Source: Nitzschia sp. DOCU1
Taxonomy: Eukaryota > Bacillariophyta > Bacillariophyceae > Bacillariales > Bacillariaceae
Assembly: GCA_951394045.1 (NCBI GenBank)
Contig: OX595988.1
Coordinates: 1,116,001-1,180,000, forward strand
DNA length: 64,000 nt
Reading direction: 5' to 3'
How positions within the stretch are numbered: the first letter of the stretch is position 1; each line of letters begins with the position of its first letter. Both the position numbers and the translations under genes were made by a program. Positions 51,847-61,141 of the stretch are shown here, one piece after another. A model generated the notes under the pieces. It saw only the letters and a list, made by a program, of their open reading frames with translations, had not been told where the DNA came from and ran no database searches.

Positions 51847-51881
51847 CAACGCTTTCGTTCACGGGAGTTAACGAAAAGTTG
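51847..51881 (-). other. Stem-loop just after the stop of the TGA gene
   Basis: On the minus strand, CAACTTTTCGTT pairs with AACGAAAGCGTTG (12 pairs, one bulged C) around a 10-nt loop beginning AA. It starts about 12 nt after the stop codon. It partly resembles a SECIS hairpin but lacks the 3' GA of the non-canonical quartet, so it may equally be a 3'-end processing structure. Confidence 0.35.
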
Positions 51882-51893
51882 TCAGCATGTCAT

Positions 51894-52481
51894 TCAGCAC
51901 TTCTCCTTTGGTTTCTTGCTGGGTGGTGCGAACGAATCGTTCACTTCTTTACTCTCTTTTGCTTTTGAGCTTTTCCCTACGGGTGAAGCCTCCAGTTTCG
52001 ACCAGAAAAAGATCGGATCCATTTCTCCCTTTCGACACTTGCCCTGTTCTTTCTTCAGTCGCTTCTCTCTAGCTACATTGTGCAGAGGACACCCGACTTT
52101 CCGTTGATCATCAACCATTGGAATGTATCCCTTTTTGCAGGGAGTAAACGGCAGTGTCTGTCCGTTTCCAAAGTCGACAGCTGCTTGTTTTATGGCTCTC
52201 CCCTGTGGCGTCATGGTCGCTGCCGAAGAATCAATGTAGTGAGCACCCCCATAAAGATCTCCCTTGGAAGTCGGGAAGCCACAAACAAAGCCCCAAGGAA
52301 CATCTTCAGTGATGCTCGCGGCGATTCGATATCATTCACTGGGCAAGATTCCGCAATCTTGCAACCAAGCAGGGTCCGTTGCTTTGGGGCGATAACAATC
52401 ACGGCTGGGAAAAGCATCACCATTTCGATCGCGTTTCCTTCCGGCTACGCGGCTTGACCATCGTCGAAACTCTGTAGCCAT
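51894..52481 (-). CDS. Unknown gene interrupted by one in-frame TGA
   Basis: From ATG 52481 the minus strand reads 195 codons in one frame to a stop at 51894, broken only by TGA at 52334-52332. Both sides look coding: before it, RKRDRNGDAFPSRDCYRP and WLQDCGILPSE; after it, SITEDVPWGFVCGFPTSKGD, then FGNGQTLPFTPCKKGY and a Cys-containing, Lys-rich C-terminus. No family is recognised. Three readings fit. (1) A 120-nt intron, 52339-52220 (GTGAAT...TTCGGCAG), a multiple of three, removes the TGA and leaves 154 residues. (2) The TGA is read as selenocysteine. (3) The gene is a recent pseudogene. The acceptor is good and the donor only fair, so I lean to (1), possibly with retention. Confidence 0.5.
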
Positions 52482-52874
52482 GGTAAGACAAGAATACACC
52501 ACGAAGCAACCTTTCTAACGAAAGGAGAAAGGTCAAGGATAGAAAGAGTTCGTTGTCGAAAGGTTGAACTTCTATTGCTCCGTGCCATCGTCGCTTCTCT
52601 ATTAGTAGCGCTGACTTCGTTTGGGGGCGCCCGCTCACTTTTCTGCGCTCCGTCCACGTAAAAAAGCCGAGGCTCGACGCGACTGACCAAACCGTCAGTA
52701 CATAGTCCGGCTGTCTGTGGCAACGCGGCCTTTTGGTCATGCGAGCTAGCACTCGAATAGCGACCGTATCTACTCTAGCAAGAAGAAAAGCCAACATTTC
52801 TGACTCTACTTTTAGCCACGATCTTAGGCAGTGACCGCGGGTGCAGCTCGATCCTAAGATCAACGCGAACAACG
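52482..52874. other. Spacer between the TGA gene and TGT
   Basis: 393 bp. Long minus-strand shadow frames run through it but have no domain, and an in-frame TAG separates them from the TGA gene's ATG. No supported gene. Confidence 0.45.
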
Positions 52875-54419
52875 CTATATTTTGTTCTCCATGATATCCT
52901 GCCGAATACTCGCCATGAGATCCGACATGTAGTGGATGTTGTGCTGCGCCGCCAGCGAGATTGCAAGAGGCTCATTCGCTTTGAACAAATGCCACAGGTA
53001 GGCTCGATCGTAGTGACGACATGTCTTGCAAGTACAGTCTTGGTCGATCTTAACTCCAAATTGGCGTGCATATTTTCCTGATTTGATTTTGATGGATCTC
53101 TTTGGCTCCTCCTTGCATAGGACGGTACCATGCCGAGCTACTCGAGTGGGATAACAGGAATCCATAGTATCAATACCGTTGATAGCCGCATTTCGAATAC
53201 TCTCCTCGTCGGCAATTCCTAGCAAGTGTCGTGGTTTGGATTTCCGTGCCTCGTTTCCGTCAAATAGTGGCATCATCCATTCCAGTAGTTCCTTGAGTTC
53301 CTGCTTTCCGTTGCCAAGCGATCCTCCAATGGCATAGCCGTCAAACGGAAGGGACGTCAAGTACTCTACGCTATTGGTGCGAAACTCAGGGTCAATGCCG
53401 CCGTGCACCACGCAGTACATTGCTTGTTCCTGAACGTTCTTCAAATGTTCCTTTAGAGACCTCGCTTCCCAACGGTGGGATCGTTGCACTGATTCTGCCA
53501 AGACATTACGGTCGATGTGATACGGAGGTAACTCGTCAAGTGGAATGATAATATCAGCAGCAATGTCCTTTTGTGCTTGGACTGTACTCTCGGGGGTTAA
53601 CAGAAACTTGGAACCATCTCGATAGCTTCGAAAGATAACTCCTTCTTCCGACACTTTGACTGCATCCGTGCCCATGACATGGTTACCCTGCTCGCTTCCC
53701 CATTTTGTTTTTCCTCTCTTGGCTCGCTTCAGTTCACCCTGCGATGTCAATTCTTCGTGAACACTCCCATACGCCAAACTAAACACTTGGAATCCGCCAC
53801 TATCAGTAATGAATGGTCGATCTCGCCGCCGATTAGTCCATTTGTGAATGCCACCAGCTTCTCGAATAATATCCGTTCCGGGATGTAGAATCAAGTGGTA
53901 TGTATTGGCAAACACTAGTTGTTGACCTGCATCGTCGTCGGCATCCCGAAAATCGACTCCTTTGAGCGCTGCATTCGTAGCCACCGCGACATATCCAGGT
54001 GTGTCAATCACTCCATGAGGAGTATGGATGCGACCCACACGGGCTTGGCTCTTGGTAGACTCGTGAAGAATCTCAAATCGAAAAAAGTCTCGCGGTTCGT
54101 ATGCCCATGCAGGAAATTCCGATGGATCCGGCAACGGTGGGGGTGGTGGCGGCACAATTTTAGATTTGGATCTTCGAATTTCGCTGGTGTTGCTTTTGGT
54201 AGAGTTGGATAATTCGGAGGCTGCATTAATGTCTTGGGCAACCATGGATTGTGTGACTCTGCTGGAAAATGTCGCATGACGCCTTCGAGGTAAATGTCCC
54301 GTAGAAGACAGTCGAAAGGCGAAACAGCCGAGCCGTTGAAAGCCAAATTCCGACAACAAGATCATAGTGCAGCTACCCATAGCGAGCAAGAGATTTCGCC
54401 CTGAGCAAGGAATCCTCAT
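52875..54419 (-). CDS. TGT: tRNA-guanine transglycosylase
   Basis: Inserts queuine (or preQ1) at the wobble position of GUN-anticodon tRNAs. One exon, 514 residues. The catalytic barrel shows FANTYHLILHPGTD, the substrate-binding ITDSGGFQVFSLAYG, GYAIGGSLGNG in place of GGLAVGE, HLLGIADEESIRNAA, and GIDTMDSCYPTRVARHG with the nucleophilic Asp. The zinc site is CTCKTCRHYDRAYLWHLFKA (Cys3His). The 90-residue N-terminal extension has a hydrophobic stretch and GCFAFRLSS, which may be a plastid or other organelle leader, then a polyproline linker. Relative to bacterial TGT (about 375 residues) there is an insert after VFSLAYG. It faces the thioredoxin-reductase gene across 422 bp. The neighbouring tRNA-Asp is one of its natural substrate types. 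Confidence 0.93.
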   Translation of the reverse strand: MRIPCSGRNLLLAMGSCTMILLSEFGFQRLGCFAFRLSSTGHLPRRRHATFSSRVTQSMVAQDINAASELSNSTKSNTSEIRRSKSKIVPPPPPPLPDPSEFPAWAYEPRDFFRFEILHESTKSQARVGRIHTPHGVIDTPGYVAVATNAALKGVDFRDADDDAGQQLVFANTYHLILHPGTDIIREAGGIHKWTNRRRDRPFITDSGGFQVFSLAYGSVHEELTSQGELKRAKRGKTKWGSEQGNHVMGTDAVKVSEEGVIFRSYRDGSKFLLTPESTVQAQKDIAADIIIPLDELPPYHIDRNVLAESVQRSHRWEARSLKEHLKNVQEQAMYCVVHGGIDPEFRTNSVEYLTSLPFDGYAIGGSLGNGKQELKELLEWMMPLFDGNEARKSKPRHLLGIADEESIRNAAINGIDTMDSCYPTRVARHGTVLCKEEPKRSIKIKSGKYARQFGVKIDQDCTCKTCRHYDRAYLWHLFKANEPLAISLAAQHNIHYMSDLMASIRQDIMENKI

Positions 54420-54841
54420 GAGCTATTCAAATTTATATAGGACGTAGTGATGGAACCTGTAGTGAAACTTGACTGACGATGGTGTAATGAAGGCAAATGG
54501 AGATGAAGTCTTCGACCAAAAGAAAAAAGTGAGGGGTTGGCTGATGGATTTTGTGTGGTTACATGGCGGTGAAAATGTGACGCACCCTGACGCCTGTCAG
54601 ACAATATTGACTCAACTGACCAAAAGTTCGCGCGAGTCGCGCGTTTTCGTGATGACGCGCGTCGCCAAAACGGATCGCATCTCGTGATGAGAAGCGAACA
54701 TGACGCGATGCATCGACCTGAAATCCGTCGTCACAGCCAATTGATGCCACCATCCGATGATGAGGCTGATGGATGATATCCTCCACTTTCTGCAACGTTC
54801 TATTGTAATCACTTTTCTTACCCTTGTCCCTTGCTCTTAAG
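54420..54841. promoter_or_regulatory. Divergent promoter region, TGT / FTR
   Basis: 422-bp head-to-head region. It contains a CpG-dense core, CGCGCGAGTCGCGCG (about 54629-54643) followed by GACGCGCGTCGCC. It may be a shared promoter core. No gene. Confidence 0.45.
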
Positions 54842-55542
54842 ATGAACCGAGTTCTCCCATTTCTTTCGCTTGTGTCCCTCGCGACTACTGTGGCTTCTTT
54901 CTCGTTGCTGCCGGCACGAAATGCCATGACGGAATCGTCAGTTCAACGACGCCGCTTAATCACATGTTTCGAAGGCAGCGAAGGCATGTCGGTGGAAGAT
55001 AAGCAAGTCGCCATGGATAAGGCCACCAAAGCAATGACCGCATTCACCAACAAATACCTTCAGAATACTGGGACGACATTATGTGCGGACAAGTCGGTGG
55101 CGGCAGTCGTCATCCGAGGTCTTGCGGAACACAAAGTTACCCTGGGAGCGCCCCTTTGTCCCTGCAGATACTACCAGGACAAGCCAGCGGAGGCGAAGAG
55201 CGGGTACTGGAATTGTCCATGTGTCCCCATGAGAGAGGTAAGGTCTGCGTTTATCATTGAGGCGAGATCTTCTTTTGAAAGTATTCTGATTTTTTGTTCT
55301 CTCGTTCCATCGCAATGCAATGGTAAACAATATTTGCGAATTCGTCAAACAAAACAGAGACACGAGTGCCATTGTATGTTGTTCCTTACAGAGGATAATG
55401 CTTTCGCTGGACAAGAACAGGTAAGATTTTTGTGGTGAGAATCTATCATTTGCACCTCTTTCTCGTCTGACATGCGCGATCGGATGCTTGAAAGGAAATC
55501 TCGTTCGACGAAGTGCTGGATCTCAGCAAAGGCATCAATTAA
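54842..55542 (+). CDS. ftrB: Ferredoxin-thioredoxin reductase catalytic (beta) chain, plastid-targeted
   Basis: Uses photosystem-reduced ferredoxin, through a 4Fe-4S cluster and a disulfide, to reduce plastid thioredoxins. Exons 54842-55237, 55358-55420 and 55495-55542 (introns 120 and 74 nt) encode 168 residues. The first intron is a multiple of three without a stop in frame, so an unspliced reading looks falsely open. The leader (MNRVLPFLSLVSLATTVASF) ends with the Ala-Ser-Phe plastid motif. All cluster and active-site cysteines are present: LCADKS, LGAPLCPCRYY, GYWNCPCVPMRE and, after the splice, HECHCMLFLT. The last exon ends SFDEVLDLSKGIN. The gene is plastid-encoded in red algae such as Porphyra (from memory), so a nuclear copy implies transfer. 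Confidence 0.93.
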
Positions 55543-56110
55543 GATTCCGAGTCTTCTGCCTCGTGGGCTTCTCTTGTTGGCGGTTCTTTGATGCTGGCGT
55601 CAAACCTGCGGCCCAGATATTCCTATCCAAAGAAATGCGGTACACATGAGAACCATAGCTTACGAATACCCACCCAATTACACATGGCGCATCGTGTGAA
55701 ACCAATTCTTGCAGCTCCTAGTAGATAATAATTGCCCACAGTTTAGCATGTCACTAACATAGTTCACATAAATCTTCCACATCTTCCTTTGCGACTAAGA
55801 GGATCCACCTTCGACCAAGTCGTCCGTGTTCCGCTCGACACACACATGACCAAAACGACCACATATCGCCCCACGCAAGCGAGGCGTTCATGCCTGCGCG
55901 CGCCATCCCGCAAAACCCACGATAGAGTCCCGTTCTCCTTCAACTTATCACCATGGGCATTGCCGCTGGCATACAAGTAGATCAAGAACTCATTCGCAGA
56001 AATCTGTTGCCCATTGATTCGAGTGAAGCTGTCATCGCCCATAATAAGGTTCTCGCATTTTTTCGCTCCTATTGATCTTGCATGATTGTCTGGGTTAACT
56101 TCTCGGCAGT
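55543..56110. promoter_or_regulatory. Upstream region of the ArfGAP-DENN gene, with an upstream ORF
   Basis: 568 bp. An ATG in good context at 55953 opens a 40-codon frame (MGIAAGIQVDQELIRRNLLP...) ending at 56075, 35 nt before the main ATG. TTCTCGGCAG directly before the main ATG looks like a 3' splice site, so an extra 5' exon is possible, but no in-frame donor was found. Confidence 0.45.
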
Positions 56111-59100
56111 ATGCCCACCCCCAAAAAGAAAGGAGAGTCAGTAACCAAGACATTAATATCTCTGATTCAATCGGATCCTGCCAATCGAAGTTGTGCCGAT
56201 TGTCAATCGTCCTTGGTTGATCCCTCGTATGTTTATGCTTCGTTGTGCCCAAGCTTGAAGGAGAGAAAAAGAGGTGATAAAACGTCGCAGGTAGCAGTTG
56301 CATTTCATGATTTCCAGCTCACTCATCGAGCCTTTGCTCCACCAGATGTCAAGAAACGTGCAAATTTCGGTGAAGATCCAGCACACACTATCAACCAAAG
56401 AATCGGGGGTCATGGGCTTTTTATTTGCAACAAATGTGCGCAGGCTCACAAAACGTTAGGGGATACTGTTACGAAAGTTATCGCTGTGCACGATGCTTCA
56501 GCCTGGACTAAAGCGGAGGCTCAGTTAATGAAGAATGCTGGGGGAAATACAAGATCCAGAGTACTATACGAAGCCTTCATACCAGAGACCTGGAAAGGAA
56601 GGCGCCCCACACCATCGAGTGCTCTCGACGACCGGGTTGTGTTTTGCAAAGCGAAATATGAGGCTCTGGCATTTGTCATGCCACCGCCTGGGCCTTTGTC
56701 CAAAGTGGCGTGGCTGTCGATTTTGGAACGAAACGAAACGGGGAAACGCTTTGGCTCGTCAGGTCTTCGAAATATTCATCATCTAGTCCCTACCTTTCCT
56801 TCCACTCCCTCACAAGTGGATGGTACTAGAACGAGCGGTGGGGCACTGCCAGAACGGTTAATCGACTTTTTCTGTGTCGTTTCGTATTCGATGCAGTTAC
56901 ATCCAGGGGAGTTTGCCCGAGATCTATCGAATTGCGAATCGCCAGAAGAACTGAATCTTTGGCCACAAGTATTGGATTGCTATCCGTCACAGGATGCCTA
57001 TAGTGACATGGTCTTTCCGTTGCACTTGCCAAATTTTGTTCTTCCCAAGGGCTGTTGTCCTAGCAAAACGCAGCAAGCCCCCACCTTTTACACCTTCGTC
57101 TTGACGCTGGGGGACGGTGACCGCCTTTACGGCGGAGCACTACAGATATACGACGAGCACATCGAAATGGAGGAACTGAAGGACTTGGTTGTTTCGTCGG
57201 GATACGAAGGATCTCTACCACGCTTTTTGGAGCACGACGCAGACATCGTCTTCCTTCCAAAGTGTTTAGTCCTCCTATCTCATTATCCATTCTTTGACAT
57301 GTTCCGAGAGTCTCTGCTCCAGCTGTATCGGATCACGCTAGTGGAGGCCCCTCTACCAATAGAGCGGTATATCGCCAATCTGGTGTCGGAGGTCCCTCTG
57401 CCGCCAAAAGGCAAAATTCGTGTTGAATTCGGGTTCACAATGCAAAATGTCATATGCATCGAAAGGCCGCCTGCCAACAAACTGCCCCTTGCAAACTTCT
57501 CGTATCGACCACTTTTTGCGTCGCTGAGCGTGGGCAACATCATGGTAGTACTCGGTTGCTTGATGGAAGAGTGCAAAGTGGCACTGCTGTCTAAGAATTT
57601 CAGTATCTTGACACCAGTAGCTGAGGCACTTCTGAGTGCGCTATTTCCGTTTGAGTGGCAGGGATTGTACATACCCGTAATGCCGTATGCCATGCTGGAT
57701 ATTCTGGATGCACCGGTTCCTTTCGTCGTGGGACTAGACTCTCGATATCTCCACGAGATTTCTCCGGCACGCCGACCCATGCATGTGGTATTTGTGGATC
57801 TTGACCGTGACGTGATTCACCTCGGAATAGACGATCTTACCGATGAGAACAGAAAGGTGCCATGCCTGCCGCCCCGGGATGCCATGAAACTCAAAGCAAG
57901 GTTGGACGAGTCAGGTGGTTCCATGTACTTGCTGCCAAACAGTGGCATCAAGGGCTGCATAATGGAGGGGCACGAAGAATTGTTGTTGTTGCCAAATGAA
58001 AGTCGGCCAAAGTATGCACAGATGCAAAGCGTAACTTTGGACTCGGATTTTCTACGTAGAAGCGTTGTTCTCGAAAGGACCAAGAAGGCGTACGACGAAA
58101 ACGAATTGTTGGAGGGAGTCACAGACTTCCGAACGGTGCATGGCCAGATGAAGGAGCAGGACGGTCATGAGAGTGATAGCTCGTGTGAATTCAATGGGAA
58201 ACGCATACGTAGACTTCGAAAGCCCAAGTTCATGCGCAATAAGCGAGCGGAGATGCTTGAGAGCAGTATGGTCGCTGGAGGCCAGGCTCACTTATTGGAC
58301 ATGGTCGATCCTGAGGGCTTCTCTCCCACGGGTATTCGGAACGCCTTTCTGCGCTTTATGGTTGCGACTTTCGAGAACTACAACAAATTCATTATGGAAG
58401 ACAAAGACTCGAAAGAACTCTTTGATGAGTACAGATTTCTACGAGATCTTGGGGAGGAAAAAGAGCCGACTGCTTTCATGGCGCGGGTCTTGAAAACTCA
58501 AATGTTTCAGCGTTTTCTCGAGGAACGCATGGAAGATCCGGATCACCCTGAGATTCGTTTCTTCGATGAGTCTATTCTTGCGAAGATGAATCGATCCAAA
58601 GTGCAAAAGATGGCCAAGGGGGGCACGCTACCGACGCCCTTCTTGGACGACGAGTCCGGAAAGGTACGATCGAACAAATAGGTTTCGTTTCCCTGCGTTT
58701 TCGATCATTCTCACTTTTGCATTCTTTCAGATTACAAAGACGTACACTCCTCCGCCCCCTAGTAATTTGGGTCTTCCCGAATCCGCGGAAGCATACCACT
58801 ACAACAAATTTCCGCCACTGGAACAATCGCTTTACGGGCGAGTTCGACACCCAATCATGTGGCACGACCGGCGTAGCATTTCGAAGCGGATGCGGTCTAT
58901 CAGGAATATAACAATACGAAAGACGCAGCAGGATATCTTGAGGAGGGCCATGAACCCATTGATCGCTCCCGCTGCGATTGCAGCGATGGCAAAGCGATCG
59001 GCGAAAGACTTGGAAACTGCGTTGACGGCCCTAAAAGGGCTCCAGTGGGGGGACATGCAGTTCAGGACCCTTCGACCTAAAAGGGATAGGGATAGCAAGG

Positions 59101-61048
59101 AGAAGGGCAAATCAAGACTGGCTAATCACAAGCTGCAGAAGTCCACTTCGGTAGAATCGGTGGAAAGTACGGAGTCGGAGCGCACCGTCACCACTATTAG
59201 CAAGGCAGATACGATTATGATGAATGCTCGACGAAAACAATCGATTCTTCTTGACATCGTCATCATGCTTCAGGCGTCATTCAGAATGTTTTTTGCTCGG
59301 TCACGCTATGTGAGGCTCCGAAGAGCCGTGTTTCACTTGCAGAGGCGCTTCCGGCGTAACTTTCATCCAACGCCCTCGGAGGGAAATACTAAATACGGGT
59401 CCGAAATCGACCTTGCTCATGTTCTCAAAATTCAACGCGATGTTCGAAGATTTCTTGCCCGCAAAGTGCTCAAGAAATCAAAGATGGCAGTGTCGACTCT
59501 CCAGCGCAATGTTCGGGGGATCATTGCTAGGCGCCGTTTCGTTCGGCAGAGGGCAAGTGCAGTGACAATACAGAGGCACATGAAAGGAAGGCGCGTTCGT
59601 TATTCATATCGGCTGCTTCGCGTTTTGGTGTGCAGGTTGCAAGCCCGCTTCCGAGGTGTTCTTGTGCGAAAGACAACCCAGGAAATACTCGAGGGGAGCA
59701 TGGCATTGTATCGCACTGAGGTCGTCTCGCTGTGGCAATCTGGCCATGCTGCATTGTCGCTTCGAACGAAAATGTGGCCGACCTTCTCGTCCACACCCAG
59801 CTTTGCAAAGCTTCGTGTTGCCAAGTCGGAATTGAGGCGAATGTGGGACAATCTTGGTATCGACATTGGGACACGAGGCAAAACTGTCTCGGATAGGACG
59901 ACGAAGCTCGCAACGTCGCTTGGAATCGACATGACAACTTATTGCATTTGCCAGGAGCTTAGTCTATTTTCGAATTATGGAACTCCGTTCCAATCGCTTC
60001 GTGATGCGTTGCGGCAAGCCTACGAATATGAGGAGGCCGAAAGACTACAGATCCACGATCGCCTAGACACGAAAGCCTTTGAGCACAGGGCTGCTGAATT
60101 GTACTCCGTTTTCGGGATCCCAGCCGGGGAGAAGATGAAGAAAGTGGCTCTTGCACGGGCAATGTGTAAGTGCGGGGGTCAGACCTGGGAAAGATCGTTT
60201 TTGTCATGTGGCGGAACTCACTAATGTCCATCCTGGATCTTTCAGGGAGCAACCATTCCTTGGCCGAGAAGTCGAAGGCCGCTATGATGGAACTCTTTCC
60301 GGAACTCGAAGGTTCCCTAAATGTCGTGTTCCAGCAAGCTTCGGGAAAGAGCAAGCGACGTTTTCCGGACGCACCGAAGTCCCCGTTGACGTTTGTAACC
60401 AAGGATTTTTGGGAAACGATATCATTGGAAGGATTGATCAAGAGACACACGCTAGAAGTGACGAACCTATACATCAACAAAGTCCCGAGTATCATGGCGA
60501 GGCTTGATGCAATGGACAAAGCAAAATTGAATAGTTCTAATTCGATGTGGACGATGCCAGTAGTGACCGAGGGAAGTCGCAACTTGATCCAATCGTTGTT
60601 GTATCAGCCCTCGCCCGAGGCGCCAAAGGATTTTGTAAGCAAAGGTAATTTGTACCCCAAGCCCGCCCCACAGGGAGAAGCGACCCTTTTGGTCCAAGCA
60701 ATAAATAGTGCGCCGTTTCCAGACATTGATTTGACGCCAAACCGCGAGGACGACCCTGTGACGATTGCTCAGTTTCCGAATATTGGTCTGGATGAAAGCA
60801 ACGAAAAAGAAAATGGGCTGGGAAAAGTTGAGTTTCCACTCATCGACAGCGTCGCGGTGGACCCATTGGCCAAAGCAATAAACAGTGCACCGTTTCCAGA
60901 TATCGATTTGACGCCAAACCACGACGAGGACCCCGTGAAGATCGCTCAGTTTCCGGATATTGGTCTGGATGACAGCAACGAAAAAGAAAACGGGCTGCCA
61001 GAAGTTCAGTTTCCACTGGTCGAGAGCGTCTCGGCCCCGCCAAGTTGA
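56111..61048 (+). CDS. ArfGAP-DENN-IQ multidomain trafficking protein
   Basis: Exons 56111-58663, 58731-60165 and 60246-61048 (introns 67 and 80 nt) encode 1596 residues. Order: an ArfGAP-like zinc finger (C28-x2-C31, then C106-x2-C109 in GLFICNKCAQAHKTLG, with about 60 extra residues between the pairs); a tripartite DENN module (u-DENN LPERLIDFFCVVSYS near 245, core LVLLSHYPFFDMFRESLLQL and GNIMVVLGCLMEECKVALLS near 385-480, then d-DENN); several IQ-type calmodulin-binding helices (LQRNVRGIIARRRFVRQRAS, LQARFRGVLVRK; nucleotides 59260-59690); and a C-terminal pair of 59-residue repeats. DENN proteins are Rab exchange factors and ArfGAPs end Arf signalling, so the fusion could link Rab and Arf control under calcium. 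The usual arginine finger (HRxLG) is Lys114 here, suggesting weak or no GAP activity. Assignments are from motif reading. Confidence 0.85.
60698..61048 (+). repeat. Two 177-bp tandem repeats inside the ArfGAP-DENN gene
   Basis: Units start at 60698 and 60875 (period 177 nt, 59 codons). Both encode AINSAPFPDIDLTPN, then an acidic stretch, QFPxIGLDxSNEKENGL and a closing VxFPLxxSV. The copies differ mostly at single residues. Confidence 0.95.
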
Positions 61049-61141
61049 AGTCTTAAAATGGGGTAAACTACGATATTGAAGCAACATCTGTTTTAGTATG
61101 TTTTTCTTTGCTCTGACAAGCCTTGGTGTTGTGCTGTGCTG

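Noticed and set aside
52332..52334. Firm call of a selenoprotein
   Set aside because: No Cys partner near the TGA, and the 3' hairpin lacks a complete SECIS quartet. A frame-preserving intron explains the stop more simply.
55764..56303. Minus-strand open frame of 179 codons
   Set aside because: It overlaps the ArfGAP start antisense and has no family resemblance. The stretch starting MGDDSFTRING is peptide-like but unsupported.
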